Shown piece after piece: positions 12,328 to 24,060 of a stretch of 64,000 bases of DNA. Under the pieces are notes generated by a model. It was not told the DNA's origin, did not search any database, and was given only the letters and a program-made list of their open reading frames with translations. The DNA is from Loxodes magnus (Eukaryota > Ciliophora > Karyorelictea > Loxodida > Loxodidae), in NCBI GenBank assembly GCA_946699065.1, contig CAMPDV010000230.1, positions 310,001 through 374,000 of the forward strand, given 5' to 3'. How positions within the stretch are numbered: the first letter of the stretch is position 1; every line of letters starts with the position of its first letter. A program made the position numbers and the translations under genes.

Positions 12328-13290
12328 GTCTTTTCTAATTTTATTTAATTTAGATTTAAATATAACAATAATCAAATCCTTTTATCATAGTTTTCAGTCT
12401 AATTTACTTATACATCTTTTCCTATTAACAAGCTAATAAATTAAATTGCTAAAGAAGCAAATTATTATTTCTATCTTCGATATATAGTTAATACACATTC
12501 TACCTAAGTAACTAAAGCTCTTAATTACATATGCTATTACTACTCTAAATTTAATAGTTAGTAGTATTAATTTAATTATAGTGACTGTGCTGCTGATTTC
12601 TTAAATCTGTATATTCACTCTTTATATTTAATAATTTATTAGTATCTATAGAGAATTAAATATGACTTAACCATCTAAAAGTTATAGCCCTTTAAAAAAT
12701 TAGGTATGAAGCATAATAGAAGATTATAGCAAGTAATCAAGTTAGATGCTTATTTATTTAAGATTAACTTAACTATGCTTTTAATTAAAATTAGATAGCT
12801 TTACTATTCATTTTCAGATCATGCTTTAGTTAAATTTAGAGATAAAGTGAAAATATTCATTAAATAAGAACTAAAAAACTTAGCGTTGGTAGCACTAACT
12901 TGAGAAAAGAATGCTAAATATTAAAATAAATAGATAACTATATATAGCTATTAAATTAAAAGCTTAAGCCTAATAAATTTAATAAATATAGGAATATGAT
13001 GCTATTATATTAGCACTAAAATAGCTAAAATCTCACTTTTAAAGATTAAAATTTACTAATTCTCATTAATATTTAAATTAATTAAAAATAAAATTCATTA
13101 CGTTTTATAAATAAATGCTTTTATCTTTATTTTCAAATAAAGAACTACTAGGGAATATAAAAATGCTATATAAAATGTGAATTTTTAAAGAAATTTAAAG
13201 TAGTTCGTATTTAGTAGATCAGCTTCTTTATTTAAATTGGAATTTATAAATATAAACATTGGAATAAATTTCATTTCGTTTAAAAAACTT
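12328..13290. other. AT-rich intergenic spacer
   Basis: About 1 kb between two minus-strand genes. No supported gene, repeat or RNA. Confidence 0.4.
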
Positions 13291-14022
13291 TCATTAAACA
13301 TTAGAATCAACTAGAAAGGATTTTTTATATATCTAATTATTAAAATGAAAAAATGCTTATGAGATAATAATTCTATTTAACTTAAATCTAAGTTTTCCAA
13401 GTATTAACTTTAATTGTTTTATATCAAAGTAATTTATTATAGTTGTATTACACGTTATATCTTAACTTCTTTTAATTTTAGTTAATTAGTATTTTTCTTA
13501 TTCACTTTTAATATTATTATAAGTTCTTGCACCAGGAATTTGAAATTTTCCAGATCTTTTTCATCTTCAAATACGTTGTGCTTCATCTCTTTTTATCTCC
13601 TAGCATGAAATTTTCTTTATTTTATCTTAATCAAAAATATTTTAAGTTAATGCATGCTTTAAAATTGCCTTCCTGTACAGAGCTTGCTATCCGGAGTGAA
13701 ATTATTTTTATATAAGAATCATCTTCTTTTTTCACATATCTCCCTTTTCTTTTTCAAAATAATAATCTCCTTAATAATACATTTGCGCAATATGAGCATC
13801 CTAGTTATTTTTTGTTATTTTCTACAAGTTAGTATTTATAGCTATCTGTCCTAAGAATTATTTCCAGGGTCTTTAGGATACCAAATAATTAATTAACTCT
13901 TTTATAATTTTCTTATATTAATAATCAAGCAGAATCATCTACTATTTAGAACTTAATTTCAATTTTCTAGCTTCACTTCTTGACTCTCAGATTATATCTT
14001 CTGGAATTTGCTTGCATTTCAT
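13291..14022 (-). CDS. Basic hypothetical protein, up to 243 aa
   Basis: Not recognised. ATG at 14020-14022 opens MKCKQIPEDIIWESRSEAR, then a basic, helical-looking chain (GDYYFEKEKGDMWKKK, YRKAILKHALTQNIFDQDK, IKRDEAQRIWRWKRSGKFQ, IPGARTYNNIKSEQEK). Trp codons are mostly TGA; two fall close together in RIWRWKR. Base composition is clearly richer than the spacers over 13500-14022. The last part, about 70 codons to TGA 13291-13293, is AT-biased and may be untranslated, so the true end is uncertain. No domain, signal peptide or membrane segment seen. Confidence 0.6.
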
Positions 14023-15517
14023 TAATTAAAAATTATTTAAGATTGAAAAGGCAGCTTGATTTTAACCCAGTTTTTATTAGATTTTATTTATAGTAAAGTA
14101 AAATCAAAAAGATACATCTATTATTATATTTTAGATAAGCTACTGTTTAGAAAAATAAAGAGATGCTTACAAAAAGAAACCTTAAACACTTAAATTTTAG
14201 TTAAAGCTATATTAATATTAATATGAAACTCTAGTCTGTAAAAAGCTAAACTCCTTCCAAAGTTCTAATAGACTTAAACAACTAACTTTTATGTGGCTGA
14301 TAAAAATTATTAAATTAATAAGAAATTTAACCAAAACGAGTCTTAAGCTTCTTTTTCTAGTTCGATTAACTAAACATTAGTATTTCTTCTATCCTTTTTC
14401 TTTACCTTAATAAATGTATTTATTTTATAATTCTACTCATAGTTTAAATTTGAATTAGCACGATTTCCTGCTAAGATGCTTATAAATGATTAAGTGCATA
14501 TAACTAAATTTTATAATAGTTTTAAGACATTTCTATGAGAGTCAATAGCTGAAAAATTTCTAACTAATAACGATTCTTATAATGCTACTTATTTTCTATT
14601 TTCAGCATTATATCTCATATTATTTATTTTACTAGAATAATCTAAATCTCTTTGTATATTTATTAGATATATATAGTATTTTATATTATTGCATTATTTT
14701 ATAAGAGTAAGTGCTTTACCCTTAAGAAGGAACTAGAAATTATTTTAAAGCCTTCAGTTTTATAAATCGCAAAGATTCTCCTATTTAACTAAATTTTTTT
14801 ATCCTTAATCACATAAAATTAAAAATCGATGAATCTAGCATTAATAAATAATAGTGAAAGGTATTTAAAGCAAAAGGTTATTTATTAAGTTGATTGCTGC
14901 TTAGGTTTGAAATAAATCAAACATTTTTCAGGTTTAGAAACAAATTTAGTTATCTTTAGCTTCTGATTTTCAAAAGAATGGTGTTTAGTTTATAAGGCAA
15001 AATATATTGATATAGTTACCTCACTAATAATAATAAAATACTATGTCAAATTCTAGGTGGAATTTGTCATGTCCTCACAAAAAATTCTGATAATTAATTT
15101 TCGAAGATAATTGACTTTATCTGTCATTAAAAATGCTTGAAAAAAGCTATTTAAAAAGTAATTTAACTTGCTAAAATATAAGCATAGCCTAAGTTAAATA
15201 TTAATTCTTTAGAAATATAATGCTTAATCTATAGAAGCAGCATAATATACTACTGCTTAATTCTTTTTAGAGCTACTTACCTTAATTTTTAACTATTTAA
15301 TTTTGCTCATAAAATGGAAAATGACTAAGGGATGTAAAGAAAGTGTTTTTAGGAGTGAATTATATTTAAATAATCAATTTTGAAATATTTTCTTAAAATG
15401 GTTTGTAATTAAATAGTGTTTATCTCTATATCTAAAGCTATAATACTTAGATATATGAAGAAGTCTATTATGATAAATTTTATTTTTAGACCATAAATTT
15501 TAAATTTTATTTTATAA
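14023..15517. other. AT-rich spacer with one weak open frame
   Basis: 1.5 kb. A plus-strand frame from an ATG near 15042 (starting MSNSRWNLSCPHKKFWQL) reads somewhat protein-like for about 150 codons with several TGAs, but has no domain and overlaps the tail of the gene on the other strand. Not annotated as a gene. Confidence 0.3.
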
Positions 15518-15844
15518 TCATAGCTCTATTTTCAAGCCTTCTATTTGTCTCTACCACTCTGGATGCTTTCGTCAGCATTTCTTATAATCATATTTTCTTT
15601 TGCTCACCACAAATTCTAAAGACTAACCAATCACAAAATTATACCCTACTTCTAAATCCCCATAAATTTAATCGTAGCATTTAGAAGACATGCAATTAAA
15701 AGCGCATAGATCTAAGGCCAATTAGTTATTACGAGGCACTACTTTTACGCATGCCTTTTTACAAGCATTATTTGCAGGAGCTCATGACTTAGAAAGCAAA
15801 AAATTAGTTCATATTAGCAATAAAATCATAAGCTATCTTTTCAT
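15518..15844 (-). CDS. Small secreted cysteine-rich protein, DUF4787-like, 108 aa
   Basis: ATG at 15842-15844, TGA at 15518-15520. Residues 1 to about 20 form a signal peptide (MKRQLMILLLIWTNFLLSKS, its Trp encoded by TGA). The mature part has the spacing ACKKAC...LDLCAFNCMSSKCYDQIYGD, then a late Cys-Trp-Arg (KKCWRKHPEW). I recognise this as similar to a family of short eukaryotic secreted proteins of unknown function with C..C...LxCxxxCxSxxCYxxxY (DUF4787, recalled, not searched). The five or six cysteines imply disulfides and an extracellular or luminal site. Role unknown. The in-frame TGA at KCW lies about 20 codons before the stop. Confidence 0.7.
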
Positions 15845-16599
15845 TTTATCTTTCTTTAAAATACTTATCCTATTTTAAAAACAAATAAAGCAAACTAATA
15901 AACAAAAACTAAGCTCATCAATTATTGTCTCATTTTTATTCATACTCTAATTTAAAAATATAGCTATTATTCCCTAAACTTATCTAAACTTACTTCTTTA
16001 AGCTTATAAATATTTTTGAAAGCAAAAATAAAAGTTCATCTTCAAATAATTTAGTCTTTAGATTATCTTTGTTATATAGACAAAATATTTACAATGCACT
16101 AGAGAATATTTGAAGGCATTCATTTCATTTATTTTAAGTTTATCCTATTTTAGAATCTTAGTGTCATATTTAAAGTTTATTAAGTTAAGTTAAATTTGTC
16201 TAATAGATCAAAATTAAAATTTCTTTAGTTCTAATCTCTTCAGTATAAAATCTAGTTTATAAATAGATAGTTAGATAGATTTTAGGTGTAAGCTCTAACC
16301 TAAAATAAATCAGTCCAATTTGGCGTTATATTTGTTAGAAATAATTAGTTACTTGTATAAGCTTAAAAGAAGAAAAGTTTGAAAAACACTCTTGATTGAT
16401 ACTTTTAACTATATATAATAAATTAAATAGCTTTATTCTATTATTAAAGCATTAAAGCTATAAAACTTAATTTCACTAGGAAAAAATGAAAGCTTTATAT
16501 GATAAAATGGTATCTAAGAAACAATTCATATAAAACAGTATAGTAACTGACAATAAGATACCTTGATTGAGATTTATTTATTATAGCATGAGAGCAAAA
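15845..16599. other. AT-rich spacer between the gene-rich part and the retroelement island
   Basis: About 750 bp, no supported gene. Contains short TA-rich simple-sequence patches. Confidence 0.4.
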
Positions 16600-18060
16600 A
16601 AATTTAGGATGTAGTGAAGTAACTAATTCAGCAAATAAACAATCTTGAGTTAAAAATTAATAAATATAAAGTGCTAATAAAATCCTGAATACAGATTGAG
16701 TTTAAAAGCTTCTAAACATCTGCTTAATTAAGAAATCAAAAGTGTTGAAGGTAAAGCATAATAAATTAAAATTTTAATCAAATAAACCACTAGCAAGTTT
16801 ATGATTGAAGTTATAATGACCCAATAGAGACTGAGCAATCAACTTAAATACTAATCAAACATAAAAAATTAGATATTTATTAAAGTAATAAAAAGAAGAC
16901 CAATAATATGCTGATTCTGTAGAAGGATAGGTACATAAAAATAATTGTTGGATAAATCAGAAATTGCAAAAAAGCGAAAATCTAAAAAACCTAATTAAGA
17001 TTTATTACATATCTAAAGGTGATCTATATAGGAAAAAATATTTTAAGCCAATAAAGAGGTTCCCTTTTTTAAAAAGCAGTCAATAATTTTAATAAAAATA
17101 ACAGGGTTATAATTTATAAGAAAAATTAGGAAAAAGAATTAAAAAATCATCATTTCTTATTACAGAGAAACCTCAAACACTTTGAAGTGAATATTTTTAT
17201 TTAGCATTAAATTTTTATTTCGTGATTAACGTATTAAAGGTGAAAGTAATGCTAATTAATTGATATTTATGATATATAGCTTTATTTGCTTTAAAAATAT
17301 ATTATTTTTAACTAAAAATAAACAGAAAATAATAGCATAATAATTAGCAACAGAATTTTACTCTAAATACTCAACTAAAAGATTTCACTAAAGAAAATTC
17401 TTAAAATAAACTAGTAGAAAACAACAAAATTATTTTTCTGGATAATAATAATCTTAGAAACTTAAGAAAAAGTTGGAACAGCTCTAGCTTGATAAAAAAT
17501 ATATAAAAACACTGCTTTAACTTATAAAAATGTTTGAAGAAAATATAGAAAAGATAGAAAATAATTTAAGAATAATGACTCTAAAAAGTGAAAAATAACT
17601 TTGTGAAAGATGTAAAAAATCAAGATTTAATAATAAAACTAAAAAATAAAGACAAATTTGTTATAAAAAACGAAAAAAAACAATTAAGATTTGCCTAAAA
17701 ATATTACAATAGAAATTGAACTTAAGGAACTAAAAAACAGGCAAAAGAAAAGAATAAAGAAAAATGTTATATGTAATTAAGAATGTAATCTAGTAAGACA
17801 CTGATACATATTAAAAATTTATAAGAGATCATAAGAAAATGCATTGGGAAGAGCTGAAAAATGCTTTCAGATGATATCAAAACTATAGTAAAAAGACAGG
17901 CAATTCTATAAAAGAAAATCATGGAGTAAAGTAATTGGCAAGCCCTTTTATGCCAACAACTTTTAAGCAAACTTATTAATTTAAATTTAATATAATTTAG
18001 ATTAAAAATATTTTATTAAATATATACTTTAAGATAAACTTACTAAACATTTATTATACT
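16600..18060 (+). mobile_element. Retroelement ORF1 relic, family B copy 1
   Basis: A decayed open frame on plus. The 5' part carries a degenerate zinc-knuckle-like ICWFCRRIG. From about 17340 a clear coiled coil follows (KLKKKLEQLQLDKKY, MFEENIEKIENNLRIMT) with CERCKKSRFNNK; near 17775 comes CNQECNLVRH. Reading these needs at least one frame change, so it is not intact. The block 17340-18060 is homologous, in inverted orientation, to 22980-24060, and this shows it is a dispersed repeat. Coiled coil plus Cys/His motifs is typical of ORF1 nucleic-acid chaperones of non-LTR elements. Family assignment rests on motifs only. Confidence 0.6.
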
Positions 18061-18328
18061 TTTATAAATAAAAAATTAAAAAAAAGCAATTAAATAATAT
18101 TTTCTTTAACAAATTAAAATAAGGAATTACAAAATGTTTACAATTGTAAACTTAATAATAAAAAATGATTATTAAATTAAATAATTCAATTATAAATGAT
18201 GTAAAGCAGGAAAAAATGCTAAAATTTTAAATAAATTTAATTATATAAATGAAGTAAATGCACCTACTATTAATAAAAAATATGGATATAGTCGCGGTCA
18301 GGAGAATTAGAAGGGTATTGGAATTGCT

Positions 18329-18677
18329 TATACTGCATTTCGTGAAATCTCGCACTAGATGTCATCATGGGGAAGGGTGGACAAGATCGGAAGACAAGTC
18401 TTACTTGCATGAGAGTTCTCGCTAGCATTAAGAACAATTAACTGACGGGCCTGCTAGTGATTAATTAATAATTCTTATTTGGATCTTATTCAAGAAGACT
18501 GGAACTTTTTATTCAAGATTTAATAATAATTTTTAATAAGCAGATTCCCCATTTGAGAAGCTGACGTGACTCAATGGACGAAAAAAATGACAACAAAGAG
18601 TATGAAAATACCTCATTTTCATATTAAATATTAACATTAAAAAAGCAGCGCTCCAATGAGGTGCTACTTGCTCTATA
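18329..18677 (+). mobile_element. Retroelement 3' end, family A copy 1 (349 bp)
   Basis: Exactly the same length as 25548-25896 and about 97% identical by eye (nine substitutions, no indels). Both copies run from TATACTGCATTTCG to GCTCTATA and are followed by an AT-rich tail of ATTTATTA type, as at the 3' ends of non-LTR retrotransposons. One frame is open throughout when TGA is read as Trp (AREFSLALRTINWLACQW) and ends SSAPMRCYLL. The copy is 5'-truncated, consistent with target-primed reverse transcription. Confidence 0.75.
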
Positions 18678-19264
18678 ATAATATTTATTATTATTATTTA
18701 TTCATCATTCAAAGAAATCCTTAAATTTTTAGATTTGAAAATATATTGCAATAAAAATCTTAAATTTATTTTATTTTTTTAACTACAACACTTAGGGTTA
18801 TTTAATACGCTTTTATGAGGGTCTTGATTAAACTAATATAATCAATTAAATAAATAAAAAATAAAAATTAAATCTAACTAAACATAATAAAAATAAAAAA
18901 GAAAGTAAATAAATAAGTAATTAAAATTAAAATTAAAATATAGTCTAAATATTAATCAAGCAAAATAATTTAAATTTTTATGTTTTCTCTTTAATTTTTG
19001 GATAATTTATTTAGACAACATTATTACTTTTTTCATTAGTTAATAAAAGATAAAGTAATTTTCTTAAAAAATATAATTTAATTTTTATTTAAGTTAGTAA
19101 TTATTATGCTATTTTTAAAGATTAAGTTTAAAAAAATAAAATTAATATGGTGTTTTTTCTTATTTAATGTAAAATTTACATTTAACAAATTAAATTATTA
19201 AAGTTTGCTTTTAATTCTAAATTAATTAAAATTATTTTATTTTTAATTAAATGATTAAGAAAAA

Positions 19265-19801
19265 ATGGCAGACCTTAGTAAGAGGATTTTTAGCTCAAAA
19301 AATGGGAATTTGTTATACTCTGGGAGGCTTGGATCAGGTAAAAAATATCAGAAAAACTTTCCACTAGCCGAGACTCTTATCTGAAGAGAAGACTAGGAAA
19401 TAGATCTAGAATATTATTCGCTCGGAAATCTCATTTCACCTGGAACAATGGATAAGTGCTGATCGAAATAATGTTGAATCTTCAGGAAGAGATTTAGAAA
19501 GCAAAAGAAAGATAATAATAAATTTAGGAAGTGATTAGAATTATAGAACAAATCTATTAGAGACTTATGTTTCATGAAGGAGACTAAAACATATTTTTAA
19601 ATATGCGAAGATAGAGAAATCGTACATAGATCTAATAGACAATTTAGAAAAATATATTGTTACTTTCAAGGAAAAATGTATAACAGAAAATGAAGATATA
19701 ATCCATATTCTGATTATCAGAGAGGAGTGAAATTGAGTGAAAAATCTACTGCTCCAAAACGGATTGAAGTACCCAGCAAAAGGGCAAATAATACTAACAT
19801 T
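19265..19801 (+). pseudogene. Retroelement-like ORF, about 180 codons, open if TGA is Trp
   Basis: GC-richer than its surroundings. ATG at 19265 starts MADLSKRIFSSKNGNLLYSG, continuing through a basic, Trp-rich stretch (KCWSKQCWIFRKRFRKQKK, FRKWLELQNKSIRDL, YNRKWRYNPYSDYQRG) to STAPKRIEVPSKRANNT. All the internal TGAs fit Trp in basic/aromatic context. I do not recognise a domain. Position in the retroelement island and composition suggest a transposon protein or its fragment. No clear stop follows; coding texture fades near 19800. Confidence 0.45.
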
Positions 19802-19843
19802 TAGTTTAATTTCAAATATTAAATTATTAGAACAAATGTTGAT

Positions 19844-19873
19844 TAATTAATTTAGACATGTCTAAATTAATTA
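19844..19873. repeat. 30-bp perfect palindrome
   Basis: Bases 19844-19873 equal their own reverse complement, centred on GACATGTC. It lies about 40 bp after the end of the retroelement-like ORF, in AT-rich DNA, so it could be an element boundary, a terminator-like hairpin or a protein-binding site. Confidence 0.85.
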
Positions 19874-20057
19874 TACAAAGTATTTTAAAAGTATCATAAT
19901 CATATAATTAACTCATCAAAAAATAAAAAAAAATATATTTGGAAATATTAATTATTTAAGTAATTTTTATTAAATATAATTATCTAACATTTATTACATA
20001 TCATTCAGAGTGTCAGTATCAGTACTTATATTTTATATATATATTACTAAATTAAAA

Positions 20058-20990
20058 AGTTTAAATTGGAGTTTAGTGAACTTGGAGGACTTTCAACCTC
20101 GTGTTCACAGGACCAGTTTGATAACCTGGCTAGAACCAGCTCCCTTCAGAACTCTTTCTTCAGTCGCCTTGGATTGTGTACCACTTCGGTTTGTAGATTT
20201 GACCTCCTGACAGATAAAATTAGTTACAGAATTCTCGTCTAATCTTATCCTAATATTAGTACTATTATTTTTCTTATTATTTTCTATTCCAGTACTATTA
20301 TTTAATTAATTTCAATTTCTAACATTGTCTATATTTATGTCCAGTTTGTTTGCATACAAAATATCTTGGTTTATTCCTAATTCATTTCTTGTCTGGACTC
20401 CTCGGTAAATTAGTAGCTCCTTCTATGTCCATTGGATCTTGAATCGTCCTAACTTTGAATTCCTACTACTGTTGCTACTTGCTGTTCTCTTCAAGCACAG
20501 TTGTTCTCTTCAAGCACAGTTGTTCTCTTCAAGCACAGTTGTTCTCTGCTGCAGCAATCCCATTTCCCTGAAGAAAGTGTTTTGCTCTCGATCGTAGACT
20601 TCCCAGAAGCTTTCTTTCCATTCCTTGAGCTCAGTAACTTGATTTTTTAGAGCTCTATTCTCTAATCGTAGCCACTTTACTTCCTCCTTCAGGTCAGAGA
20701 ATGCGACTAAAATTTATGCCTGCTCTTCCTGGAACTGTGGCATCTCAAACTCTCGCACGGCTGCTGCTTCTTAGGTCTCCAGCACTTTTCTAGGTCCTTC
20801 CTCTTCAGTTGGTGTCATCGGGGTAGCCTTTTGGCGCTTTTGTCCCATCTTTTAGGTTGGTCTGGAAGTTCCTAGTTGAGTCTATTATTCTTGAAGGTTT
20901 TGGGAAGAAGATTATTTCTAGGAAGAAGATGTGTGAGTTAAAGATGAGGGTTCTTACTTTCTCTCCCCTTTTTAGGAGGTGGTATAAAAG
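20058..20990 (-). mobile_element. Retroelement ORF1/Gag-like relic with zinc knuckle
   Basis: GC-rich patch on minus. ATG at 20846-20848 opens MGQKRQKATPMTPTEEEGPR, then a coiled-coil segment (FSDLKEEVKWLRLENRALKN, then VTELKEWKESFWEVYDREQN) and, after a frame disturbance, RYFVCKQTGHKYRQC. This is a CCHC zinc knuckle (x-x2-C-x4-H-x4-C) whose first Cys has become Tyr. Coiled coil followed by CCHC is the usual plan of ORF1 in non-LTR elements. A 19-bp repeat present three times (20483-20547) shifts the frame between the two parts, so the copy is dead. The strand and composition differ sharply from the flanks. Confidence 0.65.
20483..20547. repeat. 19-bp unit, three tandem copies plus partial fourth
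   Basis: Units at 20483-20501, 20502-20520 and 20521-20539 are identical, followed by eight matching bases. On minus it encodes LEEN-type coiled coil in the ancestral single copy. Two extra copies add 38 bp and break the reading frame. Confidence 0.9.
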
Positions 20991-21139
20991 CCTTTCTTGA
21001 ATTTTTAATATAGAATCACTTTAGAAGTTTTTAAATTTATTATATAAAAAATATAGTTTTAAATTATAATTTAAAATGTTATGTATTATTTATTTATAAA
21101 ATAAATAAATAATTAATTAATGTGGTATCACCTCTATTA

Positions 21140-24060
21140 GAATAGCAATAAATAATAGAAGAAATCAAATTTTACTTTAGTAATAATCTAGAAAATGTTC
21201 CTAGCTTCACATAGTCTCTTTGATGCTCTTAAATTACTTTTAATTATTCTTCCTACATTTCTAATAATTATTAATTTGAGAAATTTATATCAGTTTCATC
21301 GAATAAATATTCCTTAAGTAGTTGAAAATAAGATGTCATATTTCGATTTTTTTATTTACCTGATTTTTCTCAAATTCATCTAAATGTCTTTTTTAACTTT
21401 CTTAATCTATTCCACATTATTATCAAAATTGTTGCATTTTTTTTTCTTTTTTACAAGTTCTTTATGTATTAAATTAGCTCACTTGAACCAGCTATTAGAA
21501 ATTTTCTTATTGCTTTATAATATGGGAGAGTTTTTTTGATATTTCAGCTTTCTTTTTTTCTAATATGTTTTTGATAAAATCTATATTCTACGAATCTAAT
21601 ATTGTTATTTCTCCACATATAATGATGGTTCTATGCTTTCAAATTCATAATTACCTCAAACTATTTTAGTTAGATTTAGTTTATTGAGCAATTTAACTGC
21701 TTAACTTTTATTAAATTTTCTTGCATTTAATTTCTTAGTTAATATAACTTTTTCTTACTAATAATATCAGCATTTCTCAATAATGTGAAATTCGTCTTTT
21801 TCCTCATTTTTATATAGACTACATAATATCACTTTCTAACAAGGATCTTACCTTTAATGTCTAGGGGCATTACTGTATTTGGTTCTTAGTCTAAACAAAT
21901 AGTAGATTTTCAAATTTTTAGCGATGCGATATTCACTATATTTAAATGCGCAAAATTCTTTTATTTTAATCTGAATCTATGTTTTCTGCATATGCTGAGG
22001 CGTTCTGCAAAGTTATCGATAATCGCTTTTGCTGCAAGTTCTTTTTTTATATTTTGTTAAAGTTTAAAGCCATAATCTTCAAAGTTTTATTTTTTTAGAT
22101 TCAGGTTTAATTTACTATCTTTACTTTATATTTTAATTAGTTATAATAATGTATAATTATAATTAAAAATGATTAATGACTATTGTTACATTTTGACTTT
22201 AAGCTAGCTACTTAGATAAGAGTTGACAGACCCTCGAGGATATTCTTAATTTATTCGAGGTTCCTGCTTGCTTAAAATCTCGACTGACTACTCGCTCCTA
22301 ATCTTTATCTACTGGTTCAGGATTCAAATTTCCTGACTTCACTTATCGTTGGATAAGATATATGATAAAAAACGATGCTAAATCATGAAGGCGATCTACA
22401 ACTTTTAACACAAATAACTAATTTAAGAAAAATTTGAAATTTGAAAGAATCCTTAAGTCAAGATCAAAAAAGAATTAACTATTGGAGAAACTTGAATGTC
22501 TCAAGATTGAATCATGATTTGTTCAATAATGATTCAAGAAAGATTCAAAAAGAATTAAAAATAATAATAGTATAAAAGAACACTAAAAATATTATTTTAA
22601 CTTAATTCGTGACAAACCAAAAAATGGTGACGTCATTTTTATTTATTCATTCATGCGGTTCAAGAAAAATTAAATTTAAGCTCCATTTTTTCGATTTTAT
22701 TTGAAAATAGGTGATTATTTTCAAATTTTATTTTATTAGTTCTTATTATGTGTATCACTCTTCATAATTTTTTGTGCCTATTTTAGTGATTTATCTTGTT
22801 TTGTGATGCTTTTTCTAAGTTCTTTTTTATTATGAATAGGGTAATTTTTATTAAATTTAGATTATTTTTGCAGGTCAAAGAAGTTTACTTTAACTTTTCT
22901 TGAATACCACGTTCTTTCTTTAAACTTATTATCTTGTTCATTTATACTTTATTCATAAGCGTATTACTTCTTAGTCACGCCTATATATAATAAAGTTTTA
23001 GTAAGTTTATCTTAAAGTATATATTTTATATAAAAATTTCAATCTAAATCATATTAAATTCATATTATTAAATTTGTTTAAAAGTTGTTGGCCAAAAAAG
23101 GGTTTGTCAACTACCTTACTCCATTATTTTCTTTTTATAGAAAAGCCTGTCTTTTTACTATAATTTGGATATAATCAGAAAATTTTCCAGCTACTTCCAT
23201 CTATTATTTTGTATTCTCTTTCATTTTTTAATTTGTAGAAGTGTCATACGTTATGACATTCCTAATTACAAAATATCCTTTTTTCTTTATCCTCTTCTTT
23301 TACCTGTTTTTAAGTTCATTTAGTTCAATTTCCACTTGAATTATTATTAGGTCAATCATAATTGAAATTTTTTATTTATTATTATATAAAAATAAATAGG
23401 GAGGAGCAATCCTCCAACTGACATTAACTTAAGATCTAATTCCAGGATGTACCCATGGGCGAAGAACTGAACAAGAAACTGAGTAGGAGCCAAGAGAGAA
23501 GACGAAGACTAAAGAGTTATCAATAAAGTTATTGATGAAAGATGCCAGATTCTAAGGCCTCTTAGGGAGCTTTCCGATCCCACCCTATAGAAGACGAGAC
23601 TCAAAAGGATGCTAGCACTGTGGAACTGTGGAAGACTTCAGAAAATACTTTTTTGACTTTAAAATCTTTATTAAAGAGCTGCACACCATTGAGGTGCTAC
23701 GCGTTCTCTAATCCCATTTATTTTTTATTTATAAATTACAAATTTGTCTCTATCTTTTATTTTATTTTTTAATCTTGATTTTTTACATCTTTTATAAAAC
23801 TATTTTTCACTTTTTAGAGTCATTATTCATTAATCGTTATCTAGCTTTTCTATATATGCTTCAAACATTTGTATAAGTTAAAGCAGTGTTTATGATATTT
23901 CCTTACAATATATATTTTTTTATCATGTTTGAGTTGTTCCAACTTTTTTCTTAAATTTCTAAATCACTACCATCTAGAGGAATAGTTTTGTTGTTTGCTA
24001 CTAGTTTTTAAGTTTATTCTCTAGTAAAGTCATTTAATAAATTCATTTTATAAGTCATTA
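21140..24060 (-). mobile_element. Non-LTR-like retroelement, family B copy 2, with nested insertion
   Basis: Reads on minus from 24060 to 21140. The first part (23750-24060) matches copy 1's coiled coil (RNLRKKLEQLKHDKK, IMTLKSEKQFYKRCKKSR). 22980-23400 matches the following segment. Between them lies the plus-strand insertion 23400-23710. Downstream, 22080-21650 encodes FAERLSICRKHRFRLKQK, then in another frame YYLFRLRTKYSNAP...ILCSLYKNEEKDEFHIIEKC. The last piece resembles the C-terminal cysteine/histidine region of LINE ORF2 proteins (C..C...E..H....C after an RLR motif). Frameshifts show it is inactive. The reverse-transcriptase core is not seen, so it may be lost or too decayed. Confidence 0.6.
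23400..23710 (+). mobile_element. Nested retroelement 3' end, family C
   Basis: GC-rich 310-bp segment interrupting family B copy 2. It starts with a hairpin (stem 23400-23405 with 23410-23415, loop GCAA) and ends with GAGGTGCTACGCGTTCTCTA, the 3'-terminal motif shared with family A and with 46695-46970. An ATTTATTTTTTATTTA tail follows. The insertion splits a repeat that is continuous in copy 1 at 17.6 kb, so it must be younger than that element. Confidence 0.65.

Noticed and set aside
10900..12400. A long plus-strand polytopic membrane protein
   Set aside because: The Leu/Phe/Ile-rich plus reading is the complement of a Gln/Lys/Glu-rich minus-strand gene; the minus reading has balanced composition and an ATG start.
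15500..15960. A plus-strand secreted protein opposite the DUF4787-like gene
   Set aside because: It lacks a start codon, and the minus-strand reading has a signal peptide and a conserved cysteine pattern.
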